64,000 nt of DNA from Commensalibacter communis (lineage in GTDB: Bacteria; Pseudomonadota; Alphaproteobacteria; Acetobacterales; Acetobacteraceae), in contig NZ_CAMXCM010000002.1 in the NCBI RefSeq assembly GCF_947179015.1, positions 1 to 64,000 of the forward strand. The letters run 5' to 3'. The notes beneath the pieces are model-generated. The model made no database searches. It was given only the letters and a program-made list of their open reading frames with translations, and was not told the origin of the DNA. The translations under genes and the position numbers were made by a program. Each line of letters opens with the position of its first letter. Within the stretch, counting starts at the first letter, position 1. Shown here in pieces: positions 1 to 9,018 of the stretch.

Positions 1-1
1 T

Positions 2-823
2 AACAAAGGAACGTTTGATTTTCTTCATTTAGACTTTCAACCTCCTTTCACACCAGAACGCTACATAGAAGCGATCCAAACCTGCGAGCAAGCTGGGGCA
101 TCTGTGATTGTCATTGATAGTGCTTCCCATGAATGGAATGGTGAAGGTGGTATTGTTGAAATGTCAGATGAAATAGCTCTTAGGAAAGCAACTGATAGCC
201 AAACTGGAGAAGTTAACTTTAAAAAGCTGGATGCCGTCAAAATGTTATCTTGGGCTGAACCAAAAAAACAACATAAGAAAATGATGGCAAAGCTGACACA
301 AGTCAGAAGTCACATTATCTTCTGCCTTAGAGCAGAAGAAAAAGTTAAACCTATTAAAAACCATAAAGGATTTACAGAAGTTGTCAACCAAGGGTTTCAA
401 CCCATATGCGAAAAAGGCTTTATGTTTGAAATGACAGCATCTTTGACCTTAGAGCCAACAAACCCTGGAAAACCCAATTATGAGTTGGACAAAAAACTTA
501 ATAGAGATATGCAAGTAATTTTCCAAAATGGTCAGCTAATTAGCGTTGAACATGGAAAAAGATTGAAAGAATGGTCTGAAAGTGGCTGTGACATTCAGCC
601 TGAACAGTCAAATCTAAAAAGGGATTATGAACGTCTCGCAAATGCGTTGTCACAAGTTAAAGGTCGCGCTCAATTGGAGAAAATTACGGGTCACAAAGCA
701 ACCATCAACCTTCGCACAGAACTAAAAGAAAAAGAATCCACTTGGGCTGGCGTTATTGATGGCCTAATCGAACAAGCTCTCCGTGAGTTTGATAACGAGG
801 AGGCACAAGTAAATGCTTCGTAA
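2..823 (+). CDS. Phage-type AAA ATPase / nucleotide-binding protein (5' end outside window)
   Basis: The frame is open from the first base, so the N-terminus, including any Walker A motif, lies upstream of the window. About 273 residues are visible. A hydrophobic strand ending in acidic residue and serine (SVIVIDSASHEW, near visible residues 36-47) looks like a Walker B/switch element. A following strand (HIIFCLRAEEKV) fits the sensor strand of RecA-like phage ATPases of the AAA_24 kind, which often act in phage recombination or replication. It overlaps the next gene by 11 bases and belongs to the integrated element that ends at 3416. Family assignment is by pattern only. Confidence 0.6.
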   Translation, partial: NKGTFDFLHLDFQPPFTPERYIEAIQTCEQAGASVIVIDSASHEWNGEGGIVEMSDEIALRKATDSQTGEVNFKKLDAVKMLSWAEPKKQHKKMMAKLTQVRSHIIFCLRAEEKVKPIKNHKGFTEVVNQGFQPICEKGFMFEMTASLTLEPTNPGKPNYELDKKLNRDMQVIFQNGQLISVEHGKRLKEWSESGCDIQPEQSNLKRDYERLANALSQVKGRAQLEKITGHKATINLRTELKEKESTWAGVIDGLIEQALREFDNEEAQVNAS

Positions 824-1262
824 CACCATTCAAGATTTCCAAGATAAGCTCGACAGCCTTGACCGTTTTGATTTCTATACACACAGTTTTCAACGGCGGG
901 ATAAGCCTCATTATACAGAAACGCTGAACGTCGATGAAGGTGTCACGTATCATTTTGGCAATGAGTATTCACGTCGTCTTTTAAAAACCATCGTTCGAAA
1001 TTCTGAAATCTTAGTCAAAGTTTTTGCACGCCCCGTGCAATATGAAGAAAGCACTAATACACATATCTACGAAGACCCAGAATGGTTCACGATTGATGGG
1101 TATAGCATTGGTTGCGGTGAATATCCCCACGAGAACTTCGAGGGCTACAATACAGATGGTGACAAACGCACAGCATATCTCGACGATGTAACATACTTTA
1201 TCATCCTTCCAACACAAAAACCAAACCATGCAAGGAGCTACAACCCATGCTCACCGCAATAA
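813..1262 (+). CDS. Hypothetical protein of the integrated element
   Basis: A 149-residue soluble protein with no motif I recognise. It is rich in aromatic and acidic residues. The start is well supported: a GAGGAGG ribosome-binding site sits about eight bases before the ATG, which lies inside the 3' end of the preceding ATPase gene (11-base overlap), so the two are probably translationally coupled. The position between a phage-type ATPase and the integrase module suggests an accessory phage or island gene. Its role is unknown. Confidence 0.6.
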   Translation: MLRNTIQDFQDKLDSLDRFDFYTHSFQRRDKPHYTETLNVDEGVTYHFGNEYSRRLLKTIVRNSEILVKVFARPVQYEESTNTHIYEDPEWFTIDGYSIGCGEYPHENFEGYNTDGDKRTAYLDDVTYFIILPTQKPNHARSYNPCSPQ

Positions 1263-1333
1263 TACTCACCACGATCTCCAGCTTTTGGCTCGGATACGCG
1301 ATCAATGACTTTATAAAAGGATGTGGAAAATGA
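1247..1333 (+). CDS. Candidate 28-residue membrane peptide
   Basis: A very short frame that begins with ATG inside the end of the preceding gene, preceded by AAGGAG at a spacing of about nine bases. It ends in a TGA that overlaps the ATG of the next gene (ATGA). The N-terminal two thirds are hydrophobic and could form one membrane helix; the end carries lysines and a cysteine. The ribosome-binding site and the coupling on both sides argue for real translation, but there is no homology evidence. Confidence 0.4.
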   Translation: MLTAIILTTISSFWLGYAINDFIKGCGK

Positions 1334-1929
1334 ATGACACTAAAGAATTAATTGAGCAAGAGTTAAAAGATGCAATTTGTGCTATAGCAATCAATATTGC
1401 AGATTCTGTAGATAAAGAAATTATCCAAGATAAAATATATAAATATTTTTCTAAATTGAATTTACCTTTTCACGATGTAGAAAATTTACATTATTTATTT
1501 TTCCAAAACATAACCCAAGCTGCGGAAGCTTGCCTTACGCTTAGAGTAGATAAAAAAAACCAGCAATCAGAAAATTATATTTTGTATTGCCATTTCGTCT
1601 TAAAATACCCGTTTTTTTATAATCACATTCGGAAAATGACTGAATCGTTAGAAGGCTCTTCCTGTTGTGCTGATCGAGCAAGACTCATTGTCAAAGAGGT
1701 GGCTTACTTCCTTTTGAATGGTGAATACAGGAACTTAAAAGACATATACTGCTCATTTAGCATACCAAATCAACCTATAAAAGCATGGGTAGAGTTTGTT
1801 CATAGCTTGTATAATTTCTACCACGGAGATGCGACAGCCTATCTCAGTGCACTTCAAAGATTATATAAAGCACAATCCAATTCAATAGAATTAATGAAAA
1901 AGAAAATAAAGACCACAGGATATAGATGA
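1330..1929 (+). CDS. Hypothetical protein of the integrated element
   Basis: A 199-residue, mainly alpha-helical, charged protein with several cysteines and no recognised domain. I chose the ATG at 1330 over the one at 1321 because AAGGA at 1317-1321 is then eight bases upstream and the start overlaps the stop of the 28-residue frame. Its 3' end overlaps the excisionase-like gene by four bases (ATGA), so it is in the same cargo operon. Function unknown. Confidence 0.55.
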   Translation: MNDTKELIEQELKDAICAIAINIADSVDKEIIQDKIYKYFSKLNLPFHDVENLHYLFFQNITQAAEACLTLRVDKKNQQSENYILYCHFVLKYPFFYNHIRKMTESLEGSSCCADRARLIVKEVAYFLLNGEYRNLKDIYCSFSIPNQPIKAWVEFVHSLYNFYHGDATAYLSALQRLYKAQSNSIELMKKKIKTTGYR

Positions 1930-2183
1930 TGGAAACTGTCAAAAAAAACAAAAAAACTAATACAAACATTATACCCACATGGGGTGCTGACGAACTAGCA
2001 GAGTATTTAGGTAAAAAGCGGTCGACCATTAAAACTTATATGTCAACAAAACGCAAAACTTTACCACCATGTATAAAAGGTTTTAAAAGCAGGTGGTCAC
2101 CAGCTGTTGTGTATGCATTTTATGAAGAAAAAGCGATTACTAGTATTCAAAATGCAAGAGGTCAACCAAGGAAAGACTATTAA
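1926..2183 (+). CDS. Excisionase / AlpA-like helix-turn-helix protein
   Basis: An 85-residue basic protein. Residues about 20-40 (ADELAEYLGKKRSTIKTYMS) form a MerR/AlpA-type winged helix-turn-helix, of the sort found in excisionases and prophage regulators. It starts with an ATGA overlap on the previous gene and lies 22 bases from the 3' end of the convergent integrase gene. Known biology of such pairs: the small protein bends DNA at the attachment site to favour excision, or activates integrase transcription. Which applies here is inference. Confidence 0.6.
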   Translation: MMETVKKNKKTNTNIIPTWGADELAEYLGKKRSTIKTYMSTKRKTLPPCIKGFKSRWSPAVVYAFYEEKAITSIQNARGQPRKDY

Positions 2184-2205
2184 CCTACAACTGAGCCTGT
2201 TCAGT

Positions 2206-3228
2206 TTATCCATCAAGTTTTTTTGCTAAATCCTCTGCCTTGGGTCTATAGTATCTTTTTAAGGTCTGTAGATCCTTATGACCTGTTACTGCTGATAACT
2301 CCAATACATTCGACAATTTCTTTGATAACTGTGTCGTCGCCTCTCTTCTCGAATCGTGAAAATGTAAATCTTTAATTTTTGCTTCCTTGCAGGCTTTGAT
2401 AAAAATCGACGTTAATAAATCTGGACGTAAAGGAACAAGCAATTCCTTTTTATTCTGAGGCTTTAATAACAAAAGTAATTGTTTGGCCACCAATGATAAT
2501 GGAACATCTCTTGCATCACCATTCTTCGTAATCTCAAGATGTATATAAGATTTATCTATATAAATATCGCCCCACCGTATTGATACTATTTCTCCCCTTC
2601 TCATAGCAGTCGCAAGTGCCAAAAAGAATGCAAAAGCAACCCATTGTTTATTTGTTTGTGGAGCAGACTTCTGATCCCAATCCAAAACCTCAGCCAACCG
2701 CAATTGCTCATCCTCAGAAACTCTACGTTCTCTTGATGATGGGTTCTTTGGTCGTCTAATCATGTGAACAGGGTTGTTCTCTAACTTAATACCCCATTCC
2801 TTAATTGCCATATTAAACACAGACGAGATTAAATTCATATCCCTGTTGACCGTAGAACCTCCTACTGACATCAACCGCAAGTCTCGCCAATCAGCAATCA
2901 CTTGTGGTGTCACTTCTGCAATAGGCAATTGAAACGCTGGTTGTGTTTTTAGAAAATTCAATCGAGGCAACTCTTTATTCGCACCTCGTTTCTTTACAGT
3001 GACCTCACGGCCATATTTGTCAAAGATATCTGTCAATAAGACACCCTTATTTGTTAATGGATTTTTAATTGATTTATTGATATAATGACCACTCAAAATA
3101 TCTGATTCAATTCGAGACGCCCACGCTTTTGCTTCTTGTAAAGTATCGAAAGTTCGTGGGAGTGGTTTAACACCTTTACAACAAACAAAAGCTCTCCATG
3201 ACTTACCGCGTTTGTGAAAAGAAGGCAT
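2206..3228 (-). CDS. int: Tyrosine recombinase (site-specific integrase)
   Basis: A 340-residue phage integrase family protein. The N-terminus resembles an arm-binding Arm-DNA-binding domain (GKSWRAFVCCKG), then a SAM-like core-binding domain at about residues 65-165, then the catalytic domain. Catalytic residues are visible: Arg in AMRRGEI, the HxxR box in FHDSRREA, His in TGHKDLQTL and the tyrosine nucleophile in RYYR. All are present, so the enzyme looks active. It is transcribed away from the attachment site about 140 bases behind its start codon, the usual arrangement for an element integrated in a tRNA gene. Confidence 0.93.
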   Translation of the reverse strand: MPSFHKRGKSWRAFVCCKGVKPLPRTFDTLQEAKAWASRIESDILSGHYINKSIKNPLTNKGVLLTDIFDKYGREVTVKKRGANKELPRLNFLKTQPAFQLPIAEVTPQVIADWRDLRLMSVGGSTVNRDMNLISSVFNMAIKEWGIKLENNPVHMIRRPKNPSSRERRVSEDEQLRLAEVLDWDQKSAPQTNKQWVAFAFFLALATAMRRGEIVSIRWGDIYIDKSYIHLEITKNGDARDVPLSLVAKQLLLLLKPQNKKELLVPLRPDLLTSIFIKACKEAKIKDLHFHDSRREATTQLSKKLSNVLELSAVTGHKDLQTLKRYYRPKAEDLAKKLDG

Positions 3229-3367
3229 ATAAAACTCTTAACATGAAAATAATTAAAGCAACAATTTATACTTAAAAACATCTAGTAGACAAAAGCAAGA
3301 TAATTGTAAATTTACACCATATTACACCATATACATATTTAATACATTGTTTTCATTAATAAATATA

Positions 3368-3416
3368 CGCCCTCCGAAGGCGAAGGTCGTGAGTTCGAAT
3401 CTCGTCGGGTCCGCCA
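3368..3416 (+). repeat. Integration attachment site: duplicated 3' half of tRNA-Arg(CCG)
   Basis: This 49-base stretch reads as the 3' half of a tRNA: anticodon loop CTCCGAA (anticodon CCG, arginine), the 3' anticodon strand GGCGA, a short variable loop, a T-arm with the TTCGAAT loop, acceptor strand CGGGTCC, then G and an encoded CCA. No 5' half precedes it: the bases upstream are AT-rich and belong to the element. The integrase gene is next to it. The intact tRNA should lie at the other end of the element, upstream of the window. Confidence 0.85.
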
Positions 3417-3435
3417 TTAAAAAATTATACCCTTC

Positions 3436-3747
3436 ATGTTCATAACAGGTCACAACTTTACAATAGAAATTTACAAAAACTTACTTTTATCAGAACAAGA
3501 TGATATTGAATTTTACTTACATTATAAAGGTAAAGTCTATTTTGGCTGGGCTTTTACCATCAAAGCCATTTATTCTATTATGGAAAAAGATAAACATACT
3601 GGTGAATCCGCAAACGGTAATTTCTTCTGGGCAACAGATATGATTATAGTTCGTGAAATGAATGAAAAAATATTATTAGAAACAATAAACCATATCATTA
3701 ACAAAGAACCAGAACTAATAGATCATATGTTTTCTATAATAAAATAA
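3436..3747 (+). CDS. Hypothetical protein
   Basis: A 103-residue acidic soluble protein with aromatic-rich strands (FYLHYKGKVYFGWAF). No motif is recognised and no signal peptide is seen. The ATG has no clear ribosome-binding site. It is the first gene after the tRNA-Arg half-site, so it is the first chromosomal gene beyond the element, or cargo of an older insertion. Its stop is one base from the stop of the convergent gene. Its size and composition recall small immunity proteins, but this is not evidence of function. Confidence 0.45.
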   Translation: MFITGHNFTIEIYKNLLLSEQDDIEFYLHYKGKVYFGWAFTIKAIYSIMEKDKHTGESANGNFFWATDMIIVREMNEKILLETINHIINKEPELIDHMFSIIK

Positions 3748-3748
3748 A

Positions 3749-4060
3749 TTACTCTGAGTCTAAACCATATTTCTGCCTGTTAATTTTTATTTGTTGATCT
3801 TCAAGGTCGAATTGTGCAGATGTACCCGTAGTTAATTGATAATATTCAATCACTTCAAATTCACATTTGCATTTAGAATATATATATTTTTTCTTTACTT
3901 TAACCATAGTCACATTTGCTGCTGGACCAGTCATACGGCGCTCTAAAAACCTATCTTCTTCCTTATACGAAATACAATCTATGTTTGGTGAATGACAACG
4001 TGTGCATTTAAATTTTTTAGGTTGTTTACCAGCGACAAGAATATATTGTATTCCAACCAT
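3749..4060 (-). CDS. Hypothetical zinc-ribbon-like protein
   Basis: A 103-residue basic protein. An N-terminal CTRCHSPNIDC knuckle and a later CKC pair could bind a metal in zinc-ribbon fashion. The frame can be extended to a TTG at 4084, but I prefer the ATG at 4060. Neither start has a good ribosome-binding site. It is convergent with the preceding gene and divergent from the sulfate importer. Function unknown. Confidence 0.4.
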   Translation of the reverse strand: MVGIQYILVAGKQPKKFKCTRCHSPNIDCISYKEEDRFLERRMTGPAANVTMVKVKKKYIYSKCKCEFEVIEYYQLTTGTSAQFDLEDQQIKINRQKYGLDSE

Positions 4061-4229
4061 AAATACACAAAAGAGATGCCGCAATTATAATTTTATAAAT
4101 TACTCAAATTAATGTTATAAACTATAAAAAATTGTATATTAATAAAAACACTTTTAAATTTGATAAATTAGGTATAAGATACGAAGTATCTACTATTTTT
4201 TTCATCCCATAACAGATAGTTCCCTCATC

Positions 4230-5255
4230 ATGTTGCTCTACAAAACTAGCGCTTGGAAAATTTTTGCTGCTTTTTTGATGGTGGCACCTTTATTTTTTCA
4301 AACAACACATGCCAAGACAGTGACTTTATTGAATGTGTCATACGATCCAACACGAGCATTTTATCATGCCTATAATCAAGCATTTGAAAAATACTGGAAA
4401 GCAAAAACAGGGGACGATGTCGTTGTTTATGAATCGCATGGCCCGTCAGGGAAACAAGCACGATCTGTTATCGATGGGATGCAAGGAGATGTGGTTACCC
4501 TTGCTTTATCAGGCGACATTGACGCCTTAAATAAATATAAGCAGCTCATTGATCCAAATTGGCAAAGTAGATTGCCTTATCATAGCTGTCCCTATTACTC
4601 GACCATCGTGTTCCTAGTTCGCAAAGGAAATCCAAAAAATATTCACGACTGGGATGATTTAATTAAACCAGGCGTGCAAGTCATGACCCCCAATCCCAAA
4701 ACATCAGGCGTTGCACGATGGAATTTCTTAGCCGCTTGGGCATATGCTTTGGAAAAATATGGCTCTGAAGATAGAGCATATGATTTTGTAAAACAAATTT
4801 ATCAACATGCGCCTATCTTAGATACTGGCGCGCGTTCTTCCAGCCTCAGCTTTATCCAAAGGGGATTGGGGGATGTGTTAATTTCGTGGGAAAATGAAGC
4901 CTATATGGCTTTAAACGAATCAAAACCAGGTGAATATGAATTAATTACACCTTCTGTTTCAATCTTAGCAGAACCTCCAGTAGCTGTTGTCGATTCTGTA
5001 GTGGATAAAAAAGGCACGCGTGCTGTCGCAGAGGGATATCTGAACTATTTATATAGTGATGTCGGTCAAACCCTTGCTGGGGAATATTACTATCGCCCCA
5101 GCAATCCAAAAATCGCAGAAAAATTTAAAGATAAATTTCACTCCCTAAAATTAATCCCTATTGACAAAGTGTTTAAAGGATGGAAACAAATAAATAACAA
5201 ATTTTTTAAGGATAATAAAATATTCGACAAAATTATGAGTGAAATTAACCGCTAA
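4230..5255 (+). CDS. sbp: Sulfate/thiosulfate-binding periplasmic protein
   Basis: A 341-residue type-2 periplasmic binding protein that captures sulfate (possibly thiosulfate) for the CysTWA importer. A signal peptide covers about residues 1-28, with a likely cut after THA. The mature protein opens with the family hallmark LLNVSYDPTRAFY and contains the NPKTSGVARWNFL anion-binding segment near residue 160. Length matches Sbp/CysP. It is the first gene of a four-gene importer operon and is followed after 24 bases by cysT. Sbp and CysP cannot be told apart safely from motifs alone. Confidence 0.93.
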   Translation: MLLYKTSAWKIFAAFLMVAPLFFQTTHAKTVTLLNVSYDPTRAFYHAYNQAFEKYWKAKTGDDVVVYESHGPSGKQARSVIDGMQGDVVTLALSGDIDALNKYKQLIDPNWQSRLPYHSCPYYSTIVFLVRKGNPKNIHDWDDLIKPGVQVMTPNPKTSGVARWNFLAAWAYALEKYGSEDRAYDFVKQIYQHAPILDTGARSSSLSFIQRGLGDVLISWENEAYMALNESKPGEYELITPSVSILAEPPVAVVDSVVDKKGTRAVAEGYLNYLYSDVGQTLAGEYYYRPSNPKIAEKFKDKFHSLKLIPIDKVFKGWKQINNKFFKDNKIFDKIMSEINR

Positions 5256-5279
5256 CTTTTTTTGAATTAAGGAACCTTA

Positions 5280-6149
5280 ATGTTTTCTTCTAAATACTCA
5301 GTTATTCCAGGATTCTGGTTAAGTTTAGGATATACGTTATCTTGGCTTTCCTTAATTGTTTTACTTCCCTTGGCTGCATTGCTTTTATATGCCAGCCACA
5401 TCCATTTTGATCAACTTATTACCATCCTAAGTAATCGGCAATTACAAAGTGCTTTAAAGCTATCACTATATACCTCTTTTTACGCCTCTTTATTGGCTTC
5501 AATCTTTGGGGCTTTTTTAGCATGGATGCTGACTCGATATTCATTTACAGGAAAAAAAATCATCGATTCAATGATTGATCTTCCTTTGGCATTACCCACA
5601 GCAATTGCGGGGATTGCGTTAACCACCTTATATGCACCCAATGGGTTATTGGGCTCTCTTTTACCTTTTAAAGTTGCCTATACGCCTCTTGGAATTATCG
5701 TAGCAATGGTCTTTGTGACCATTCCTTTTACCATCAGAACGCTTGAACCGATTATCAAAGACATTCCATATTCTGTTGAAGAAGCAGCTAAAACACTAGG
5801 GGCAACGCCTTTACAAACTTTTTTATATGTTATTTTTCCAATGTTGTTTCCAGCTTGGTTGACAGGGTTTTCTTTGGCAATGGCACGCAGTTTAGGCGAA
5901 TATGGATCCGTCGTCTTTATTGCTGCAAATATCCCTTATAAAACTGAAATCTTACCGATTTTAATTGTCTCTAAGCTAGACCAATTCGATTATACTGGAG
6001 CTACGGTTATCAGTTTATTAATGCTGCTTATTTCTTTTGGATTGCTATTTTTTATTACTATCATTCAACGTTGGATCAAACCTCATCGTTTGATTTGGTT
6101 TATGACTCATTTATCGTTGCCATTTTTTTCTAAAAAGAAATCATCATGA
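5280..6149 (+). CDS. cysT: Sulfate ABC transporter permease CysT
   Basis: A 289-residue inner-membrane permease with about six to seven hydrophobic helices. The EAA loop that docks on the ATPase is visible near residues 160-185 (EEAAKTLGATPLQTF). It forms the CysT-CysW heterodimer channel for sulfate. An AAGGAA ribosome-binding site precedes the ATG. The last four bases overlap the cysW start (ATGA), which indicates coupled translation. Order sbp-cysT-cysW-cysA is the classical one. Confidence 0.94.
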   Translation: MFSSKYSVIPGFWLSLGYTLSWLSLIVLLPLAALLLYASHIHFDQLITILSNRQLQSALKLSLYTSFYASLLASIFGAFLAWMLTRYSFTGKKIIDSMIDLPLALPTAIAGIALTTLYAPNGLLGSLLPFKVAYTPLGIIVAMVFVTIPFTIRTLEPIIKDIPYSVEEAAKTLGATPLQTFLYVIFPMLFPAWLTGFSLAMARSLGEYGSVVFIAANIPYKTEILPILIVSKLDQFDYTGATVISLLMLLISFGLLFFITIIQRWIKPHRLIWFMTHLSLPFFSKKKSS

Positions 6150-6985
6150 CACCTATAATACATAAACAAACCACACTCAAAAGATCGCTTCTTTTGACAC
6201 TCACATGGCTTGTGTTTGGTGTTATTTTTCTGGCACCCTTATCGATTATTTTAATCGAAGGGCTTTCCAAAGGACTTGGTTTCTTTTGGCATACTTTTGC
6301 TAACCCTGTTGCATTATCAGCATTAAAATTGACTCTATTTGCAACAATAGTTTCGGTCATTTTAAATGTAATCTTCGGCGTGATGGCGGCATGGTGTATC
6401 ACGAAATATGAGTTTGTTGGTAAAAGCTTACTGACCACCTTAATTGATCTGCCATTCTCTATTTCACCGATCATTGTTGGATTAATTTATACACTCCTCT
6501 ACGGCTCACAAAGCATTTTATACCCATTTTTAATGGAGTATAATCTACAAGTTATTTATGCCGTGCCAGGGATAGTGCTGGCCACCATTTTCGTCACCTT
6601 TCCTTTTGTTGCACGTTCTTTGATTTCATTGATGCAAGAACAAGGGAATACTGAAGAAGAAGCTGCACGCTTACTAGGTGCAAATGGATGGCAAATTTTT
6701 TGGCTTGTTACTTTTCCCAATATTCGTTGGGCTTTACTGCACGGTGTGACGATGTGTACTGCCAGAGCAATGGGAGAATTTGGGGCTGTCTCCATTATCT
6801 CTGGTCATATTGAGGGGCTAACGAATACGCTGCCTTTACAAATTGAGATTTTATATAATGAATATAATGCAACGGCTGCCTTCAGTATCTCTATTATCTT
6901 GTTGATAATGGCAATGATTATCTTATTTGTAAGACAATGGTGTGAACGTAAAATCACCCACGTAACTTCAGACGCAGAGCAATAA
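6146..6985 (+). CDS. cysW: Sulfate ABC transporter permease CysW
   Basis: A 279-residue permease, partner of CysT, with several transmembrane helices and an EAA loop (EEEAARLLGANGWQIFW). The segment ARAMGEFGAVSIISG is characteristic of CysW. It begins inside the end of cysT and ends one base before cysA. Complete, with no sign of damage. Confidence 0.94.
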   Translation: MTPIIHKQTTLKRSLLLTLTWLVFGVIFLAPLSIILIEGLSKGLGFFWHTFANPVALSALKLTLFATIVSVILNVIFGVMAAWCITKYEFVGKSLLTTLIDLPFSISPIIVGLIYTLLYGSQSILYPFLMEYNLQVIYAVPGIVLATIFVTFPFVARSLISLMQEQGNTEEEAARLLGANGWQIFWLVTFPNIRWALLHGVTMCTARAMGEFGAVSIISGHIEGLTNTLPLQIEILYNEYNATAAFSISIILLIMAMIILFVRQWCERKITHVTSDAEQ

Positions 6986-6986
6986 A

Positions 6987-7967
6987 ATGAATATCCATAT
7001 CAAAGAACTAAATAAATATTTCAATCAATTTCATGTCTTACAAAATATTAATCTTGATATTCGCAAAGGTGAACTAATTGCCCTGCTTGGACCTTCAGGC
7101 TGTGGAAAAACAAGCCTCTTACGTATTATTGCAGGATTAGAACAGCCCAGCTCTGGACAGATATTCTTTAACGATCAAGATATTTCCAACAAAGATATTC
7201 GTGAACGTCGCATTGGGTATATGTTTCAACATTTTGCGCTGTTTCGACATATGACTGTTTTAGAAAATATTTCTTTCGGACTGCGTATCAAGCCGAGAAA
7301 GGAAAGACCCTCTGCATCAGATATTTTGGCAAAATCAAAACATCTGTTAGACATGGTGCAACTCAGCAATTTAGCGGATCGATATCCCGATGAGTTATCA
7401 GGTGGGCAAAAACAACGTGTTGCATTGGCACGTGCCATGGCAATCGATCCCAGCGTTTTGTTATTGGACGAACCTTTTTCTGCTTTAGATACAAAAGTGC
7501 GCAGAGAATTAAGGCAATGGCTGTCCAACTTGCATCATGAAATACAACTAACCAGCGTTTTTGTTACCCATGACCAAGAAGAAGCAATGGAAATCGCCGA
7601 TCGTGTCGTTATTATGAACAAAGGGGTTATTGAGCAAATTGGCTCTCCCAAAGAAATATTGGACACACCAAAGAATGATTTCGTCTATCACTTCCTTGGC
7701 GAAACCAATCATTTTTCAGTGGGTGAACAGAATTTTACATTTAGACCCCATGAAGTAATTTTAAGTATTCACACGGAGAAAGTAGGATATTTCGAAGCAA
7801 CAGCGATTGATATCCGCCCCCTTGGTGCTGTTACAAAGATTGTGTTGAAACCTAAAGACAGTGATTATCCCATCGAGGCCCAAGTGCCGAACACCACTCG
7901 GAATTTAAGTAGTTTAAACAAAGGGGATAAAGTCTATTTTAGACCGATTATGGACTTTGAGATTTAA
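6987..7967 (+). CDS. cysA: Sulfate ABC transporter ATP-binding protein CysA
   Basis: A 326-residue ATPase that powers sulfate import. All ABC motifs are present: Walker A GPSGCGKTS near residue 34, Q-loop YMFQHFALF, signature LSGGQKQRVALARA, Walker B VLLLDEP and the switch histidine in VTHDQEEA. A C-terminal TOBE-like regulatory region follows from about residue 240 (TFRPHEV). The tail is slightly shorter than in enterobacterial CysA. It is the last gene of the importer operon. Confidence 0.95.
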   Translation: MNIHIKELNKYFNQFHVLQNINLDIRKGELIALLGPSGCGKTSLLRIIAGLEQPSSGQIFFNDQDISNKDIRERRIGYMFQHFALFRHMTVLENISFGLRIKPRKERPSASDILAKSKHLLDMVQLSNLADRYPDELSGGQKQRVALARAMAIDPSVLLLDEPFSALDTKVRRELRQWLSNLHHEIQLTSVFVTHDQEEAMEIADRVVIMNKGVIEQIGSPKEILDTPKNDFVYHFLGETNHFSVGEQNFTFRPHEVILSIHTEKVGYFEATAIDIRPLGAVTKIVLKPKDSDYPIEAQVPNTTRNLSSLNKGDKVYFRPIMDFEI

Positions 7968-8226
7968 AATCGCCGATAATGTCTGATATAATAAATCACT
8001 TAAATATTATGTTATTTATATTAATATCCTATAAATAACGATATATTCGTTGATTTATTTTGCAGAAACTATTAAACTACATATAAATAAAGTATTATTA
8101 AAATAACATTTCATTAACCATCTACCTTTTTTCTATTTTTTTTGGTAAAAGATAGGTTCTGACACACCAAAGGATTTTTGTTTTACATCGCTTCTTATTC
8201 TCTTTCTTCAGCAAAGCTCACATATA

Positions 8227-8988
8227 ATGACTCCGATAGAACTATATTCTAAGAAACCTAGTGAATTTTATGAACGTAAACTGCTCGAAACGCAGGAAAT
8301 CCTGCAAAACGCCGTGGCAGAATATGGGAAAATCGTTCAAGCCACCAGCCTTGGGGTTGAGGATATGGTCATCACAGACTTTATCCATCGCCTAGGGCTA
8401 CCTATTTCTATCGCGATGTTGGATACGAAAAAATTACATCAACAAACATTAGATCTTAAAGACCACGCAGAAGCGCACTATGGTTTAACAATCAAAGCAT
8501 ATTACCCCAACCAAGAACAAGTTGATGAATATGTCCAAAAAAACGGTGAGAATGGGATTTTTGAATCGGTTGAGCTCCGCAAAGAATGTTGTCACATCCG
8601 CAAGCTCATCCCGTTAAAAGCGTTGCTGAAAGGTCATGAAGCTTGGATTACTGGGTTAAGAAAAGAGCAATCCAATTTCAGAGCCAACTTAGAAGTTATT
8701 GAACAAGAAAATCCAAGCGACGCAACACAGCCCAAAGTAAAAATTAATCCTTTATTGGATTGGACAATTGGGGATATTTGGCATTATGTAAAAGAATATA
8801 ATGTCCCCTATAATCCCCTACATGACCAATTTTTTGTTAGTATTGGATGTGAGCCTTGTACTCGTGCAATTGCTTTAGGTGAAGATTTCCGTGCTGGCCG
8901 TTGGTGGTGGGAACAAGATGGAGCAAAAGAATGTGGATTACATGTTCACGAAGCCTCTTCTTTATCGAACAGACCTTCAAAACAATAA
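8227..8988 (+). CDS. cysH: Assimilatory APS (phosphoadenylylsulfate) reductase with Fe-S motif
   Basis: A 253-residue reductase that makes sulfite from adenylylsulfate. Residues CC in KECCHIRK and CxxC in GCEPCTRA are the four cysteines that bind a 4Fe-4S cluster in APS-type enzymes; enterobacterial PAPS reductases lack them. The catalytic cysteine motif ECGLH is near the C-terminus. The substrate is therefore probably APS, and the absence of a cysC kinase in this cluster agrees. It starts the cysH-cysD-cysN operon, 259 bases after cysA. The N-terminal P-loop-like motif is TSLGVEDM. Confidence 0.92.
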   Translation: MTPIELYSKKPSEFYERKLLETQEILQNAVAEYGKIVQATSLGVEDMVITDFIHRLGLPISIAMLDTKKLHQQTLDLKDHAEAHYGLTIKAYYPNQEQVDEYVQKNGENGIFESVELRKECCHIRKLIPLKALLKGHEAWITGLRKEQSNFRANLEVIEQENPSDATQPKVKINPLLDWTIGDIWHYVKEYNVPYNPLHDQFFVSIGCEPCTRAIALGEDFRAGRWWWEQDGAKECGLHVHEASSLSNRPSKQ

Positions 8989-9018
8989 CGATTTGATTTA
9001 AGACTTAAGGGAAATTTT

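Noticed and set aside
4177-4191. AGATAC-GAA-GTATCT inverted repeat before the sulfate importer as an operator
   Set aside because: Only six base pairs with a three-base centre in AT-rich DNA; no second copy was seen before cysH, so there is too little support.
8100-8160. Stem-loop ACCATCTACC...GGTAAAAGATAGGT before cysH as a riboswitch or attenuator
   Set aside because: The two arms pair only partly once written as reverse complements, so no stable structure is supported.
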